This document shows, piece by piece, positions 19,552 to 27,617 of a stretch of 64,000 bases of DNA (position 1 is the stretch's first letter; each line of letters begins with the position of its first letter). The stretch covers positions 39,603 to 103,602 of the forward strand of contig WTBR01000104.1 of assembly GCA_013138975.1 (NCBI GenBank), written 5' to 3'. A program made the position numbers and the translations under genes. Below the pieces are notes generated by a model, which worked only from the letters and a program-made list of their open reading frames with translations, was not told the DNA's origin and did no database searches. The DNA comes from Bacteroidales bacterium (GTDB taxonomy: Bacteria > Bacteroidota > Bacteroidia > Bacteroidales > UBA12077).

Positions 19552-20398
19552 CGTCTAGCCGCTGGAGCGGCTTGACGGATAGAGATAATCCAGTTAAAAT
19601 ATCATTTTAATATCTTCCTCTTTCAGATTTTTTTTAAGAATACTCGTAAAATTTGACAATTCTATAGCTAGTTCCATATTTACTATATTCCCGTTTCGCA
19701 TCCCCGCAATATCCTTATATGATGAAAATTCCAATCTTGAAAGTAATCCGTCTAGCCGCTCTAGCGGCTTGACGGATGAGGATAATTAAAATATCTTTTT
19801 AATATCTTCTTCTTTCAGATTTTTCTTGAGAATATTAGTGAAATTGGACAAATCTAAATTTAACAATTCTATAGCCAACTCCATATTTACTACATTCCCG
19901 TTTCGTATCCCTGCAAAATCCTTATATGATGAAAATCCCAATATTGAATGTAATCCGTCTAGCCGCTGGAGCGGCTTGACGGATGGGAATAATTAAAATA
20001 TCATTTTTATATCTTCTTCTTTCAGGTTTTTCTTAAGAATACTAGTAAAGTTAGACAAATCTAGATTTAACGATTCTATAGCCAACTCCATATTTATTAT
20101 ATTCTCTTTTCACATCACCGCAATATCCTTATATGATGAAAATCCCAATATTGAATGTAATCCATCTAGCCGCTGGAGCGGCTTGACGAATGGGGATAAT
20201 TAAAATATCATTTTTATATCTTCTTCTTTCAGGCTTTTCTTAAGAATACTAGTAAAGTTAGACAAATCTAGATTTAACGATTCTATACCCAACTCCATAT
20301 TTATTATATTCCCGTTTCGCATCCCCGCAATATCCTTATATGATGAAAATTCCAATATTGAATGTAATCCGTCTAGCCGCTGGAGCGGCTTGACGGAT
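19552..20398 (-). repeat. Tandem array: five palindromes separated by four decayed copies of the transposase 3' end
   Basis: The palindrome ATCCGTCTAGCCGCT / AGCGGCTTGACGGAT recurs at 19552-19577 (one arm altered), 19746-19777, 19953-19984, 20160-20191 and 20367-20398. Measured from the GTCTAGCC core, the spacings are 197, 207, 207 and 207 bases. Each spacer, read on the minus strand, matches the last 50 or so codons of the adjacent transposase gene (20407-21012), including its stop codon, but carries substitutions and internal stops, so it is not coding. The spacers resemble each other more than the intact gene (for example SSYKDIA rather than SSFKDFA), suggesting amplification of one diverged copy. 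See findings. Confidence 0.9.
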
Positions 20399-20406
20399 GG
20401 GGATAA

Positions 20407-21012
20407 TTAAAATATCATTTTTATATCTTCTTCTTTCAGGTTTTTCTTAAGAATACTAGTAAAGTTAGACAAATCTAGATTTAACAATTCTATAGCTAAA
20501 GCCATATTAATTATATTGCTTTTTCGTATTCCTGCGAAATCTTTAAAAGATGAAAAATCCCAATCTTCTATTTTATTTACTATCTCTGAATTAATCGGGT
20601 TTTGATGAATGTAATTAAAACAAGTTAGTGAATAATCATTTTGAGACACCTCATTATATTCTCCAAAGTTATTTAATTGTTTGGCTATTGTTTTATGTGC
20701 AAACAAACTCCCTTTTCTATTTTCTTGTTTATTTATAGCCTGCGTGTAAGAACTTAAAAGTAATCCGATATTCTTCGACAATAACTGTGTTTTATTTCGA
20801 TATTGTTCATCACTAGGTTTTGTGCCCTCTGCATTAACCTGAACCATTATATGAAAATGGTTTGGCATTAAACAATACGCAAGCACACCTGCAAAAGGAA
20901 GAATATGCTTTTTGAACTTTTCTAAAAAGAACGAGTAATTATAATCCCTTTTAAAAACTATTTCATTGCTCCTATTGTAAATATGGTATGTATAGTTTTC
21001 TTCGAAATGCAT
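20407..21012 (-). CDS. REP-associated tyrosine transposase (RAYT), IS200/Y1 family
   Basis: A 201-residue HUH nuclease: HIYNRS at residues 10-15, the metal-binding HFH in MPNHFHIMV (residues 52-54), candidate catalytic Tyr 89 in LSSYTQAIN, then GSLFAHKT and CFNYIHQNPI typical of RAYT proteins. The residues needed for single-strand cleavage appear intact. Palindromes flank both ends (20367-20398 downstream, 21032-21059 and 21100-21131 upstream), as expected for a RAYT and its cognate REP sequences. It is probably active or recently active on the surrounding repeats; activity is inferred. Confidence 0.88.
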   Translation of the reverse strand: MHFEENYTYHIYNRSNEIVFKRDYNYSFFLEKFKKHILPFAGVLAYCLMPNHFHIMVQVNAEGTKPSDEQYRNKTQLLSKNIGLLLSSYTQAINKQENRKGSLFAHKTIAKQLNNFGEYNEVSQNDYSLTCFNYIHQNPINSEIVNKIEDWDFSSFKDFAGIRKSNIINMALAIELLNLDLSNFTSILKKNLKEEDIKMIF

Positions 21013-21138
21013 TGCTCTATATTAGACTTATCCGCCTAGCCGCTCTAGCGGCTGGGCGGTTATTACGTTAATTTATCTTACTCTGATTATTGCCACTTTA
21101 TCCGTTTAGCCGCTGGAGCGGCTTGACGGATTTTCTAT
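20996..21138. repeat. 143-bp direct repeat, copy A (overlaps RAYT start; two palindromes)
   Basis: Holds the first six RAYT codons on the minus strand, the palindrome CCGCCTAGCCGCT / AGCGGCTGGGCGG (21032-21059) and the palindrome at 21100-21131. It aligns without gaps to 22119-22261 at a constant offset of 1123 bases, with only a few substitutions. Confidence 0.9.
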
Positions 21139-21292
21139 CTACTAGGCGGAATAGATTATTTATCGATCCCGCTTTAAATTTTGTGCGGGTTTCCGCCTTG
21201 TTTCATTGTCCACAGTAGAACAACATTACTAAGATAAAACTTAGTCTGCAAACCACAAAATCCCGCATTGAATTTGAACACGTATTAGGAGC
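21139..21292. other. Downstream flank of the DUF2971 gene, gene-cassette-like
   Basis: No gene. It contains CCCGC (21166) and GCGGG (21184-21189) short inverted repeats and a 24-base stretch (21188-21211, ending TGTTTCATTGTCC) found again at 41758-41782. Next to the stop codon lies CGTATTAGGAGCTTA (21281), an imperfect inverted match of the sequence just before the start codon (GTGTTAGGGG on the minus strand, 22076-22085). Confidence 0.5.
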
Positions 21293-22066
21293 TTAAGTAC
21301 ATTCAATTTCTTTTAAGCTAAAATCGTTTTCGTCAAGTTCCATTCTTTTTATCTGAATACTCTTGTCTCCATATTTAGAAACAATATCATTCAATTCGCA
21401 ATCTGTTAATTCATTTTTGTTTCCAATATGAATTTCTGATATACTGTTTGGAGATATTTTGGTTATTCCTTTCACCGTATTATCTATAAACTTTATATTT
21501 TCTTTATTAGTCCTTAACCTAATTTCTTCTTCATATATCCAATTTTTCGCTTTTGTAGAAACAAAATGCTCTAAAGCTTTCTTTGGATTAGCACAATAAT
21601 CAACTTTTGTGAACTTCTCAGGGTAGTTCACTTCTGATAAAATAAAGTCAAAAGTTTCAGCTAAACCATCTAAATTAAATCCTATGCAAAATCCCTTGTG
21701 CTTGTCCGCATAATGAGACCACATAAGTATTTCATTATATTTTTTACTGAAACAACTTATCCAAAGCTCAGATTTCAAATTAAAGAAAATATCTTTCAAA
21801 ACTGAATTTTCAAAATCATATACCTTTTCAAGCTTTTCTAAAAGCTCAACAGAAGTAAGTTTTTTATCTTCTTCTGTTAGTATTAGACTTCCGCTTTCTA
21901 CGAAATATTCAACACACTCCTTAGTTAAATCAAACTTTATTAGTTCTTCATAACAATCAAATGGGTCGTTAAAGTCATGAGGTGATGAAAACTTAAGAGT
22001 ATTCTCGGATAAAATTCTTAATCCGTCAGCATTATTAACATACTTATATATAATTTGGTGATTCAT
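21293..22066 (-). CDS. DUF2971 domain protein
   Basis: A 257-residue soluble protein with the DUF2971 layout: IIYKYVNNADGLRILSENTLKFSSPHDFNDPFDC near the N-terminus, then SELWISCFS, MWSHYADKHKGFCIGF and YEEEIRL. The family is common in accessory regions; its function is not established. The gene lies inside the 143-bp direct repeats with no other gene, in the same direction as the transposase, and has no partner. The start at 22066 follows a TTAGGGGC-type flank. Confidence 0.8.
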   Translation of the reverse strand: MNHQIIYKYVNNADGLRILSENTLKFSSPHDFNDPFDCYEELIKFDLTKECVEYFVESGSLILTEEDKKLTSVELLEKLEKVYDFENSVLKDIFFNLKSELWISCFSKKYNEILMWSHYADKHKGFCIGFNLDGLAETFDFILSEVNYPEKFTKVDYCANPKKALEHFVSTKAKNWIYEEEIRLRTNKENIKFIDNTVKGITKISPNSISEIHIGNKNELTDCELNDIVSKYGDKSIQIKRMELDENDFSLKEIECT

Positions 22067-22118
22067 AAGCTATTGCCCCTAACACATTTGTTAATCTCTC
22101 TTTAATTATATACCATTA

Positions 22119-22261
22119 TTTTCTTCGAAACGCATTGCTCTTCATTAGACTTATCCGCCTAGCCGCTCTAGCGGCTGGGCGGTTATTACGTTAATTTATC
22201 TTACTCTGATTATTGCCACTTTATCCGTCTAGCCGCTGGAGCGGCTTGACGGATTTTCTAT
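22119..22261. repeat. 143-bp direct repeat, copy B (RAYT 5' remnant and two palindromes)
   Basis: Second copy of 20996-21138. On the minus strand it keeps a remnant of the RAYT start (ATG CGT TTC GAA GAA AAT) that runs into a stop within ten codons, palindromes at 22155-22182 and 22223-22254, and then a degraded half palindrome at 22265-22289. It lies just downstream of folA. Confidence 0.9.
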
Positions 22262-22293
22262 TAAAACCGCTTTGATCGGCTTGACGGATTGTA

Positions 22294-22779
22294 CTATCGT
22301 TTTCTATCCAAAGTTAAAATTGTAAAGGCATATTTATTTTTTTCATCGGGTTCAAAATCTCTTCGATCAACTTCAGTCCAGTCTTCTATATTAATTTCAG
22401 GAAAAAAGGTGTCTCCTTCAAATTCATGATGAATTTTTGTTAAATAAATTCGGTCAATTAAAGACATCGACTTTTTATAAATCTCTCCTCCACCAATAAT
22501 AAATCCTTCTGAATCATTTTTAGCTTCATTGATTGCATCCTCCAATGAATGAACAACAACACAACCTTCTGCAGTATAATTCTTATCTCTTGTAATAATT
22601 ACGTTCGTTCTATTTGGCAATGGTCTTCCATTTGATTCGAAAGTTTTTCTACCCATTATAATATAATGACCTGTTGTGGTCTCTTTGAAATGCCTCATAT
22701 CTCGTGGCAACTTCCAAATCAAGTCATTATCTTTTCCTATGACATTATTCTCACTAACAGCTACAATTATCGATAACAT
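22294..22779 (-). CDS. folA: Dihydrofolate reductase
   Basis: A 161-residue enzyme reducing dihydrofolate to tetrahydrofolate with NADPH. N-terminal MLSIIVAVSENNVIGKDNDLIWKLP contains the substrate and cofactor loop; IIMGRKTFES and GFIIGGGEIYK are the NADPH-binding motifs. It lies 36 bases after thyA on the same strand, a common pairing because ThyA produces dihydrofolate. The palindrome island begins just past its stop. Confidence 0.95.
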   Translation of the reverse strand: MLSIIVAVSENNVIGKDNDLIWKLPRDMRHFKETTTGHYIIMGRKTFESNGRPLPNRTNVIITRDKNYTAEGCVVVHSLEDAINEAKNDSEGFIIGGGEIYKKSMSLIDRIYLTKIHHEFEGDTFFPEINIEDWTEVDRRDFEPDEKNKYAFTILTLDRKR

Positions 22780-22815
22780 CTTATTTAATTTTAATTATTA
22801 ATTAGTCATTTTTCA

Positions 22816-23610
22816 TCAAATAGAAATAGCTCCTTTTATATGTGGATGCGATTCGTAATTCTCTAATTTAAAATCATCAAACTCAAATGAGAAAATGTCT
22901 TTCTTATCAGGGTTTATATTAAAATTAGGCAAAGATTTTGGTTCTCGTGATAATTGTAATTTTACTTGCTCGATATGATTTAAATAAATATGTGCATCGC
23001 CCAAAGTATGAATAAATTCATATGCTTCCAGTCCTGTTGCTTGTGCCACCATTTTTAACAATATAGCATATGAGGCAATATTAAATGGTACTCCTAGAAA
23101 AATATCGGCACTACGTTGATATAGTTGACAAGAAAGCTTACCATCTGCTACATAAAACTGTACTAAAATATGACAAGGTGGTAAGGCCATATTTTTTATG
23201 TCGCCAACATTCCACGCGCTTACAATATGACGTCGCGAATTGGGATTATTTTTTATTGAATCAATAATTTGAGAGATTTGATCAACAGATTCGCCATTTG
23301 GTGCCGGCCAGGATCGCCATTGGTATCCATAGATATTTCCTAAATCACCATGCTCATCTGCCCATTCATCCCAAATTTTAACTTTATTATCATTCAAATA
23401 TTTAATATTTGTATCTCCATTTAAAAACCAAAGCAACTCATAAATTATCGACTTTAAATGAAGCTTCTTTGTAGTAAGTAAAGGAAATCCGTCTTGCAAA
23501 TTAAAGCGCATTTGATAACCAAAAGTGCTAATTGTACCTGTACCTGTACGATCTTCTTTTTTTACACCTGTTTTAATTACATGATCTAATAAATCGAGAT
23601 ATTGTTTCAT
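22816..23610 (-). CDS. thyA: Thymidylate synthase
   Basis: A 264-residue enzyme making dTMP from dUMP with methylene-tetrahydrofolate. It carries the active-site Cys in PPCHILVQF, plus DRTGTGT, YGYQWR, YQRSADIFLGVPFNIASYA. The Met at 23610 gives exactly the usual family length and start (MKQYLDLLDHV); a longer frame opening at 23679 adds 23 unlikely residues and is rejected. First gene of the thyA-folA pair. Confidence 0.96.
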   Translation of the reverse strand: MKQYLDLLDHVIKTGVKKEDRTGTGTISTFGYQMRFNLQDGFPLLTTKKLHLKSIIYELLWFLNGDTNIKYLNDNKVKIWDEWADEHGDLGNIYGYQWRSWPAPNGESVDQISQIIDSIKNNPNSRRHIVSAWNVGDIKNMALPPCHILVQFYVADGKLSCQLYQRSADIFLGVPFNIASYAILLKMVAQATGLEAYEFIHTLGDAHIYLNHIEQVKLQLSREPKSLPNFNINPDKKDIFSFEFDDFKLENYESHPHIKGAISI

Positions 23611-23744
23611 AAATCTTATATTTTTCCTTATAATAATAATGTCTGTAAAAGTAAAAAAACTAATGCCGAAATTGTTCATTTCAAACTTTTTATAATCAAC
23701 ATTACGGAACTATTTTAACAACTTCAATAACATAAAACCTAACT

Positions 23745-23892
23745 AGTCTTTGCAAGAAAACGCCAAATACTGCGTTACTCTCGTGTTGAAAACAGTCACT
23801 TACAAAAGTAAGCTCCTTGGTTTCCAACACTTCGAAAGCCTTGTGTTTGACGCTTTCTTATCAAAGACTTGAAAAAAAGGCAGTTTTCTTGC
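23745..23892. repeat. Long imperfect palindrome with alternative outer arm
   Basis: An imperfect inverted repeat of about 125 bases: AGTCTTTG (23745-23752) pairs with CAAAGACT (23862-23869), and the interior continues to pair (AGAAAACGCCAAA with TTTGACGCTTTCT, GTGTTGAAAAC with GGTTTCCAACAC) up to the tip CTTAC-AAAA-GTAAG at about 23799-23812. In addition GCAAGAAAAC-GCC (23752-23764) is complementary to GGCAGTTTTCTTGC (23879-23892), so two foldings compete. It lies between thyA and the Rrf2 gene. Confidence 0.75.
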
Positions 23893-23949
23893 TGACACTA
23901 ACTACATCAACATTATAAAAAAAAATGTCTGTTAATAAAAATATTTCCT

Positions 23950-23957
23950 TATTTTTG
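23950..23957 (+). promoter_or_regulatory. -7 promoter element of the Rrf2 gene
   Basis: TATTTTTG matches TAnnTTTG. It lies 36 bases before ATG 23994 and therefore argues that translation does not begin at an earlier in-frame ATG (23925). Confidence 0.45.
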
Positions 23958-23993
23958 GCATTTAATTACTTAAATTACCTAAATACAAAAAAT

Positions 23994-24392
23994 ATGGCTA
24001 ATCTATTTTCACTTTCAGAAGCTGCATCTATAGCTCTACATGGAGTTATCTTAATTGCAAAAGAAAATGGAGGGTTAAATGTTATTAAAATTGCGGAACG
24101 CACTGATACTTCTAAACATCATGTTGCAAAAGTAATGCAACGTTTGGTTAAGGCTGGATTCTTAACATCTCAACGTGGCCCTAGTGGAGGATTTCTACTA
24201 AAAAAAGATCCGGCAAGCATTACTTTTCTCGATATTTATGAAAATATAGAAGGCCCTATTGAAGTAAGTGATTGCCCCATGGATAAACAAATATGTCCAT
24301 TTGACAAATGCATCATTGATAATGTAACAAACAAAATGACAATTGAATTTAGAAATTTTTTAAGTAATCAAACAATTGATAAATATTTATAA
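23994..24392 (+). CDS. Rrf2-family transcriptional regulator with three cysteines
   Basis: A 132-residue winged-helix regulator beginning MANLFSLSEAASIALHG, with the recognition helix in TSKHHVAKVMQRLVKAGFL and the wing RGPSGGFLL. The C-terminal half has three Cys in CPMDKQICPFDKC, the spacing used by Rrf2 members such as IscR and NsrR to bind an Fe-S cluster. It may therefore sense NO, redox state or iron-sulfur status. The hcp/ygbA cluster lies about 4 kb downstream and is a plausible target, but this is inference. A longer frame from 23925 is rejected on promoter position. Confidence 0.85.
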   Translation: MANLFSLSEAASIALHGVILIAKENGGLNVIKIAERTDTSKHHVAKVMQRLVKAGFLTSQRGPSGGFLLKKDPASITFLDIYENIEGPIEVSDCPMDKQICPFDKCIIDNVTNKMTIEFRNFLSNQTIDKYL

Positions 24393-24454
24393 ATATAACA
24401 TCAAGTTTTATTACTTAAATATTCTATCCTTAATAAATAAAATTCTAAATAAAC

Positions 24455-24582
24455 TACCCCGCTGCATGCAGACGGGGTATCAACAAAAAATTTCTTTTTA
24501 ATTACGCCACAAGGGGCGGAGAACCTGACTGCCATCAGGCAAGTTATGACTCGAGATCCCTACACGCTTCGCTTTCGGGATC
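24455..24582. repeat. Cluster of short palindromes (REP-like intergenic element)
   Basis: TACCCCG / CGGGGTA (24455-24479, loop itself containing CTGCATGCAG), CCTGA / TCAGG (about 24524-24538) and GATCCC / GGGATC (24555-24582) lie in an otherwise non-coding 247-base gap between convergent genes. The first could terminate the Rrf2 transcript, but no T run follows directly. The density and GC content differ from the surroundings and resemble the REP islands. Confidence 0.5.
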
Positions 24583-24639
24583 AGTTCGACTTTATATTTT
24601 TTATTCGTTTACAACTCTAAAAAATATAGTCTCACTGAC

Positions 24640-25002
24640 TTAAAGTCTCTCCGCTTTTTCAAAAATAGCATCAATGTTTTCAGGAATAAAAGGAGTTTTC
24701 CCTTTCTCATAACCTAAGTCAGTTATTCTTAGATATTCATACTCATTAATTCCTCTCTGTTGCATTATTTTTTTTCCACAATCTAAATTACATCCATCTA
24801 TTACTAAAATGTTTTTAGATTTAAATTCTTCAATTTTTTCATTGCTGCAAGAAGCAAAAAGCGCCATGCAACTCATCTTACGATTAGTATTATTCGATAG
24901 TTTTCTAGCTACCTCATCAGAAATATGTCCAACATCAGCAACCCCTGAACATGCTATTACTATTTTATCTTCTGCTCCACAGTTACAAGTTTTGTTTTCC
25001 AT
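24640..25002 (-). CDS. DGC-motif putative zinc-binding protein
   Basis: A 120-residue Cys-rich cytosolic protein beginning MENKTCNCGAEDKIVIACSG and holding VIDGCNLDCGK, the DGC motif that names the family (assumed metal-binding). It is the last gene of the ArsR-controlled cluster, 12 bases from the permease gene. An upstream extension in the same frame overlaps the permease gene, reads as Cys/Asn-rich nonsense and is rejected. Function unknown; context suggests handling of a thiol-reactive metal or metalloid. Confidence 0.8.
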   Translation of the reverse strand: MENKTCNCGAEDKIVIACSGVADVGHISDEVARKLSNNTNRKMSCMALFASCSNEKIEEFKSKNILVIDGCNLDCGKKIMQQRGINEYEYLRITDLGYEKGKTPFIPENIDAIFEKAERL

Positions 25003-25013
25003 GATAATACAGT

Positions 25014-26045
25014 TTAAGTGAATACTATATAATTTAATACAAAGCCAACAATTACAATTCCTAAGGCAACTACCCCAACAAAAATTGCAATTAATTGCAT
25101 TTTCAATACTTTTTTTAGAATTATTATTTCGGGTAATGACAATCCAATAACAGACATCATAAATGCAAGTGCAGTTCCCAAAGAAACGCCTTTTTCGATT
25201 AAAACACTTATTATGGGAATAATCCCGGCTGCATTTGAGTATAAAGGAATACCAACAACAATTGCAAGTGGTACTGAATACCAATTTGCTTTACTCATTA
25301 AAGTAGATAAAAAATCTTCTGGAACGTAACCGTGTGCTCCTGCCCCAACAGCAATTCCAATAATTATATAAATCCAAATCTTCCCAACAATTTCTTTTAC
25401 ACCTGTAATTCCTAATTGTATTCTGTCTTTAAATTCAATTTTATTCTGCTCAGATTCCTGATTTTTAGATTTTGCTTTAAAAACCCAATCTGCTACGTAT
25501 TTTTCTAATTTTAAAACACCTATCAACCAACCCGAGAAAATTGCAACAAATAAACCCGTAAAAAAATAGATTAAAGTTACTTTCCACCCAAACAATCCAA
25601 TTAAAAGAACTACAGCTACCTCATTTATCATTGGTGCTGCAATTAAAAAAGAAAATGTTATACCAATCGGAATACCTGCCTCTACAAATCCAAGAAATAA
25701 TGGAATAGCCGAACAAGAACAAAATGGTGTAACTGTACCCAATAAGGATGCCATTATATTACCAGTAAATAATGATTTTCCTTGTAATGCTTTCCGCGTT
25801 TTTTCCGGCGAAAAATACGATCTTAATATACCTACAAGGAAAATAATTAAAATCAATAATAAGAACACTTTAGGAACTTCATAGATGAAAAATCTTAGTG
25901 TTTCTGTTAAATGCTTTCCTTCTTCTAATTTAAAAACATCATCAATAATAAAGTTCGTGATCTGTGTTAGGTATTTATAAAACGCAAACCAAGCAATCAG
26001 TAATATTGCTATTTTATGGGTATTCTTCTTAAGGTAATTAATCAT
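25014..26045 (-). CDS. Predicted permease (COG0701 / ArsP-like family)
   Basis: A 343-residue membrane protein with about eight helices in two halves. The first half has the family signature GTVTPFCSCSAIPLFLGF with closely spaced Cys, followed by PMINEVAVVLL; the second half repeats the pattern (GIPLYSNAAGIIPI). Relatives include ArsP, an exporter of trivalent organoarsenicals, but many homologues are uncharacterised. Five bases separate it from the rhodanese gene. It is the likely membrane effector of the cluster. Confidence 0.82.
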   Translation of the reverse strand: MINYLKKNTHKIAILLIAWFAFYKYLTQITNFIIDDVFKLEEGKHLTETLRFFIYEVPKVFLLLILIIFLVGILRSYFSPEKTRKALQGKSLFTGNIMASLLGTVTPFCSCSAIPLFLGFVEAGIPIGITFSFLIAAPMINEVAVVLLIGLFGWKVTLIYFFTGLFVAIFSGWLIGVLKLEKYVADWVFKAKSKNQESEQNKIEFKDRIQLGITGVKEIVGKIWIYIIIGIAVGAGAHGYVPEDFLSTLMSKANWYSVPLAIVVGIPLYSNAAGIIPIISVLIEKGVSLGTALAFMMSVIGLSLPEIIILKKVLKMQLIAIFVGVVALGIVIVGFVLNYIVFT

Positions 26046-26050
26046 TTTCT

Positions 26051-26470
26051 TTAATTTTTCTTTTTATCTCTTGGTCGTAACATACACATGCACGAACCTG
26101 TTAATCTTTCAGACATATCTATAATCAAAGGACATCCGTCTCGTTCCCACTCAACAATTCCTCCTGTCATATTTGCCATATTATTTATTCCAAGATTTTT
26201 CATAAATAATATGGCTTTTTTACTTTTTACTCCGGCAGCATCAGCAAATATCATTGGTTTATCTGTTGGGAGTTCTTTATATTTATCCATTAACATGCTT
26301 TCAGGACAGAATATAAGTTCATCTACATCAAACATTTTAAATCGATTCATATAATCTTCACGCACATCAACTAAAACTGCTCCTTTTAAACATAACTCAA
26401 CAGTTTCCTTGGGCGATACGTGTAAAATATCGCCTGAAACCATTCCATATCCTTTAAAGATATCATCCAT
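26051..26470 (-). CDS. Rhodanese-like protein lacking the canonical catalytic Cys
   Basis: A 139-residue single rhodanese domain (AVLVDVREDYMNRF, then MTGGIVEWERDGCPL). At the active-site loop, where Cys-x-x-Gly-x-(R/K)-S is expected, the sequence is FADAAGVKSKKA, so the sulfur-accepting Cys is missing. A CMC motif follows in the C-terminal tail (SCMCMLRP). It may be a non-catalytic binding protein or use the tail cysteines. It lies between the permease and the CcdA-like gene. Confidence 0.78.
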   Translation of the reverse strand: MDDIFKGYGMVSGDILHVSPKETVELCLKGAVLVDVREDYMNRFKMFDVDELIFCPESMLMDKYKELPTDKPMIFADAAGVKSKKAILFMKNLGINNMANMTGGIVEWERDGCPLIIDMSERLTGSCMCMLRPRDKKKN

Positions 26471-26473
26471 GAA

Positions 26474-27172
26474 TTATAAAAAATAAAGTGCTGTATAATA
26501 TACTCCAACACCAATAAATATAGTAGCAACAATGTACCTAAACCATTTTTCAATGACTTTTATGCTATTATAAAATGACCCTACACTAGAAACCGTAAAA
26601 GCCAATAGATAAGCAAAAATTATTACTGGTAATCCTGTTGCAAAAGCAAAAATTACCGGTAGATATAAACCTTTAGCACTAGCAATAGTTATTGGAATTA
26701 ATAGGCCAAAGTATAATACACCGCTGTACGGACAAAATGCTAAAGCAAAAAGAACTCCAATTAAGAGCACCGACCAAAAATTCACTTTTCTGTTCTCGGT
26801 GTATTTTTCAATTATTCTATTCATTCCTCCAGCGCCAAACTTTAAAACTCCGAGCATAAACAAACCAATTATTATAAGAATTGGCCCCAATAATTTTTCA
26901 CCCCACTGCTGAACAAATGATGTTATTTTGAACTGACTTGCTCCAAAGAAAAAGATTACCCCAATTAGCGTATACGTGATAGCTCTTCCTAAAGTATAAA
27001 TTAATCCATTTCTAAAAACTCTTCGTTTATCTTCAACATCTTTTCCAATATAGGCAATCGCTGTTATATTGGTTGCTAGAGGACAAGGACTAATGGCTGT
27101 CATTAGTCCTAACACAAAAGCGGAAATAATTGGAAATTGCGAGTTTTCAAGTAATTGCTTTAATAATTCCAT
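26474..27172 (-). CDS. CcdA/DsbD-like membrane protein (ArsG-type family)
   Basis: A 232-residue protein with six helices and conserved Pro-Cys pairs near helices 1 and 4 (ISPCPLATN and FCPYSGVLYFG), as in CcdA/DsbD electron carriers and in proteins annotated as ArsG-family transporters. It may pass electrons or thiol equivalents across the inner membrane to the exported thioredoxin-like protein encoded just before it (gap of 1 base). That family name is by similarity only; an arsenic substrate is not demonstrated. Confidence 0.8.
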   Translation of the reverse strand: MELLKQLLENSQFPIISAFVLGLMTAISPCPLATNITAIAYIGKDVEDKRRVFRNGLIYTLGRAITYTLIGVIFFFGASQFKITSFVQQWGEKLLGPILIIIGLFMLGVLKFGAGGMNRIIEKYTENRKVNFWSVLLIGVLFALAFCPYSGVLYFGLLIPITIASAKGLYLPVIFAFATGLPVIIFAYLLAFTVSSVGSFYNSIKVIEKWFRYIVATIFIGVGVYYTALYFL

Positions 27173-27173
27173 T

Positions 27174-27608
27174 TTATTTAGCTAAAAAAGAATCAATAGT
27201 TGATTTTATCAATTCCTTTAATTTGTCAGGATTAGATCTTGCATTCATAAATGCCTCTGTTGTTAGGTTCACAACTTTGTCACCATAAACTATTAATAAT
27301 GTTTGCCCAGTGATTTCGTATTTCTCAACTAACTTAGCGTTCTCTTCTTCTTCTCTGTTTATAGATACAAAAGAAACTTTATCGGTATAATTTTCTACAA
27401 TATAACTTTTAGCTACTTCTTCAACAGCTTCGCATGTTGCACAACGCCTTATTGCATGAAAATAAAAAGCTTCTACTTTTTCTGATTGTACAGTTTCAGA
27501 TTGTACAGTTTCAGATTCCTTTTTTTCTTCTTTACCATTAACAGAGTTACAACTAATAGATGTAATTAATAAGGCTAAAATCGATAGATTTAAAAATAAT
27601 GCTTTCAT
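27174..27608 (-). CDS. Exported thioredoxin-like lipoprotein (ArsF-type)
   Basis: A 144-residue protein with a lipoprotein signal (SILALLITSISC, Cys about residue 20), a short Glu/Ser linker containing two tandem SETVQ repeats, then a thioredoxin-like fold with RRCATCEAVEEV, a CxxC centre. It is probably anchored on the periplasmic side of a membrane and paired with the CcdA-like protein encoded next. It resembles the family named ArsF in arsenic clusters; the actual substrate is unknown. Confidence 0.78.
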   Translation of the reverse strand: MKALFLNLSILALLITSISCNSVNGKEEKKESETVQSETVQSEKVEAFYFHAIRRCATCEAVEEVAKSYIVENYTDKVSFVSINREEEENAKLVEKYEITGQTLLIVYGDKVVNLTTEAFMNARSNPDKLKELIKSTIDSFLAK

Positions 27609-27617
27609 TATAAAATT

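Noticed and set aside
19552..20398. CRISPR array
   Set aside because: The repeated palindromes are spaced by 197-207 bases and the spacers are homologous to each other and to a transposase gene; no unique spacers, no cas genes.
23611..23679. Longer thymidylate synthase
   Set aside because: The extra 23 residues are hydrophobic and not in the family; the internal Met gives exactly the 264-residue family length.
25003..25284. N-terminal extension of the DGC protein
   Set aside because: It lies wholly within the permease gene in another frame, is rich in Cys and Asn without any domain, and the Met at 25002 gives a complete family protein.
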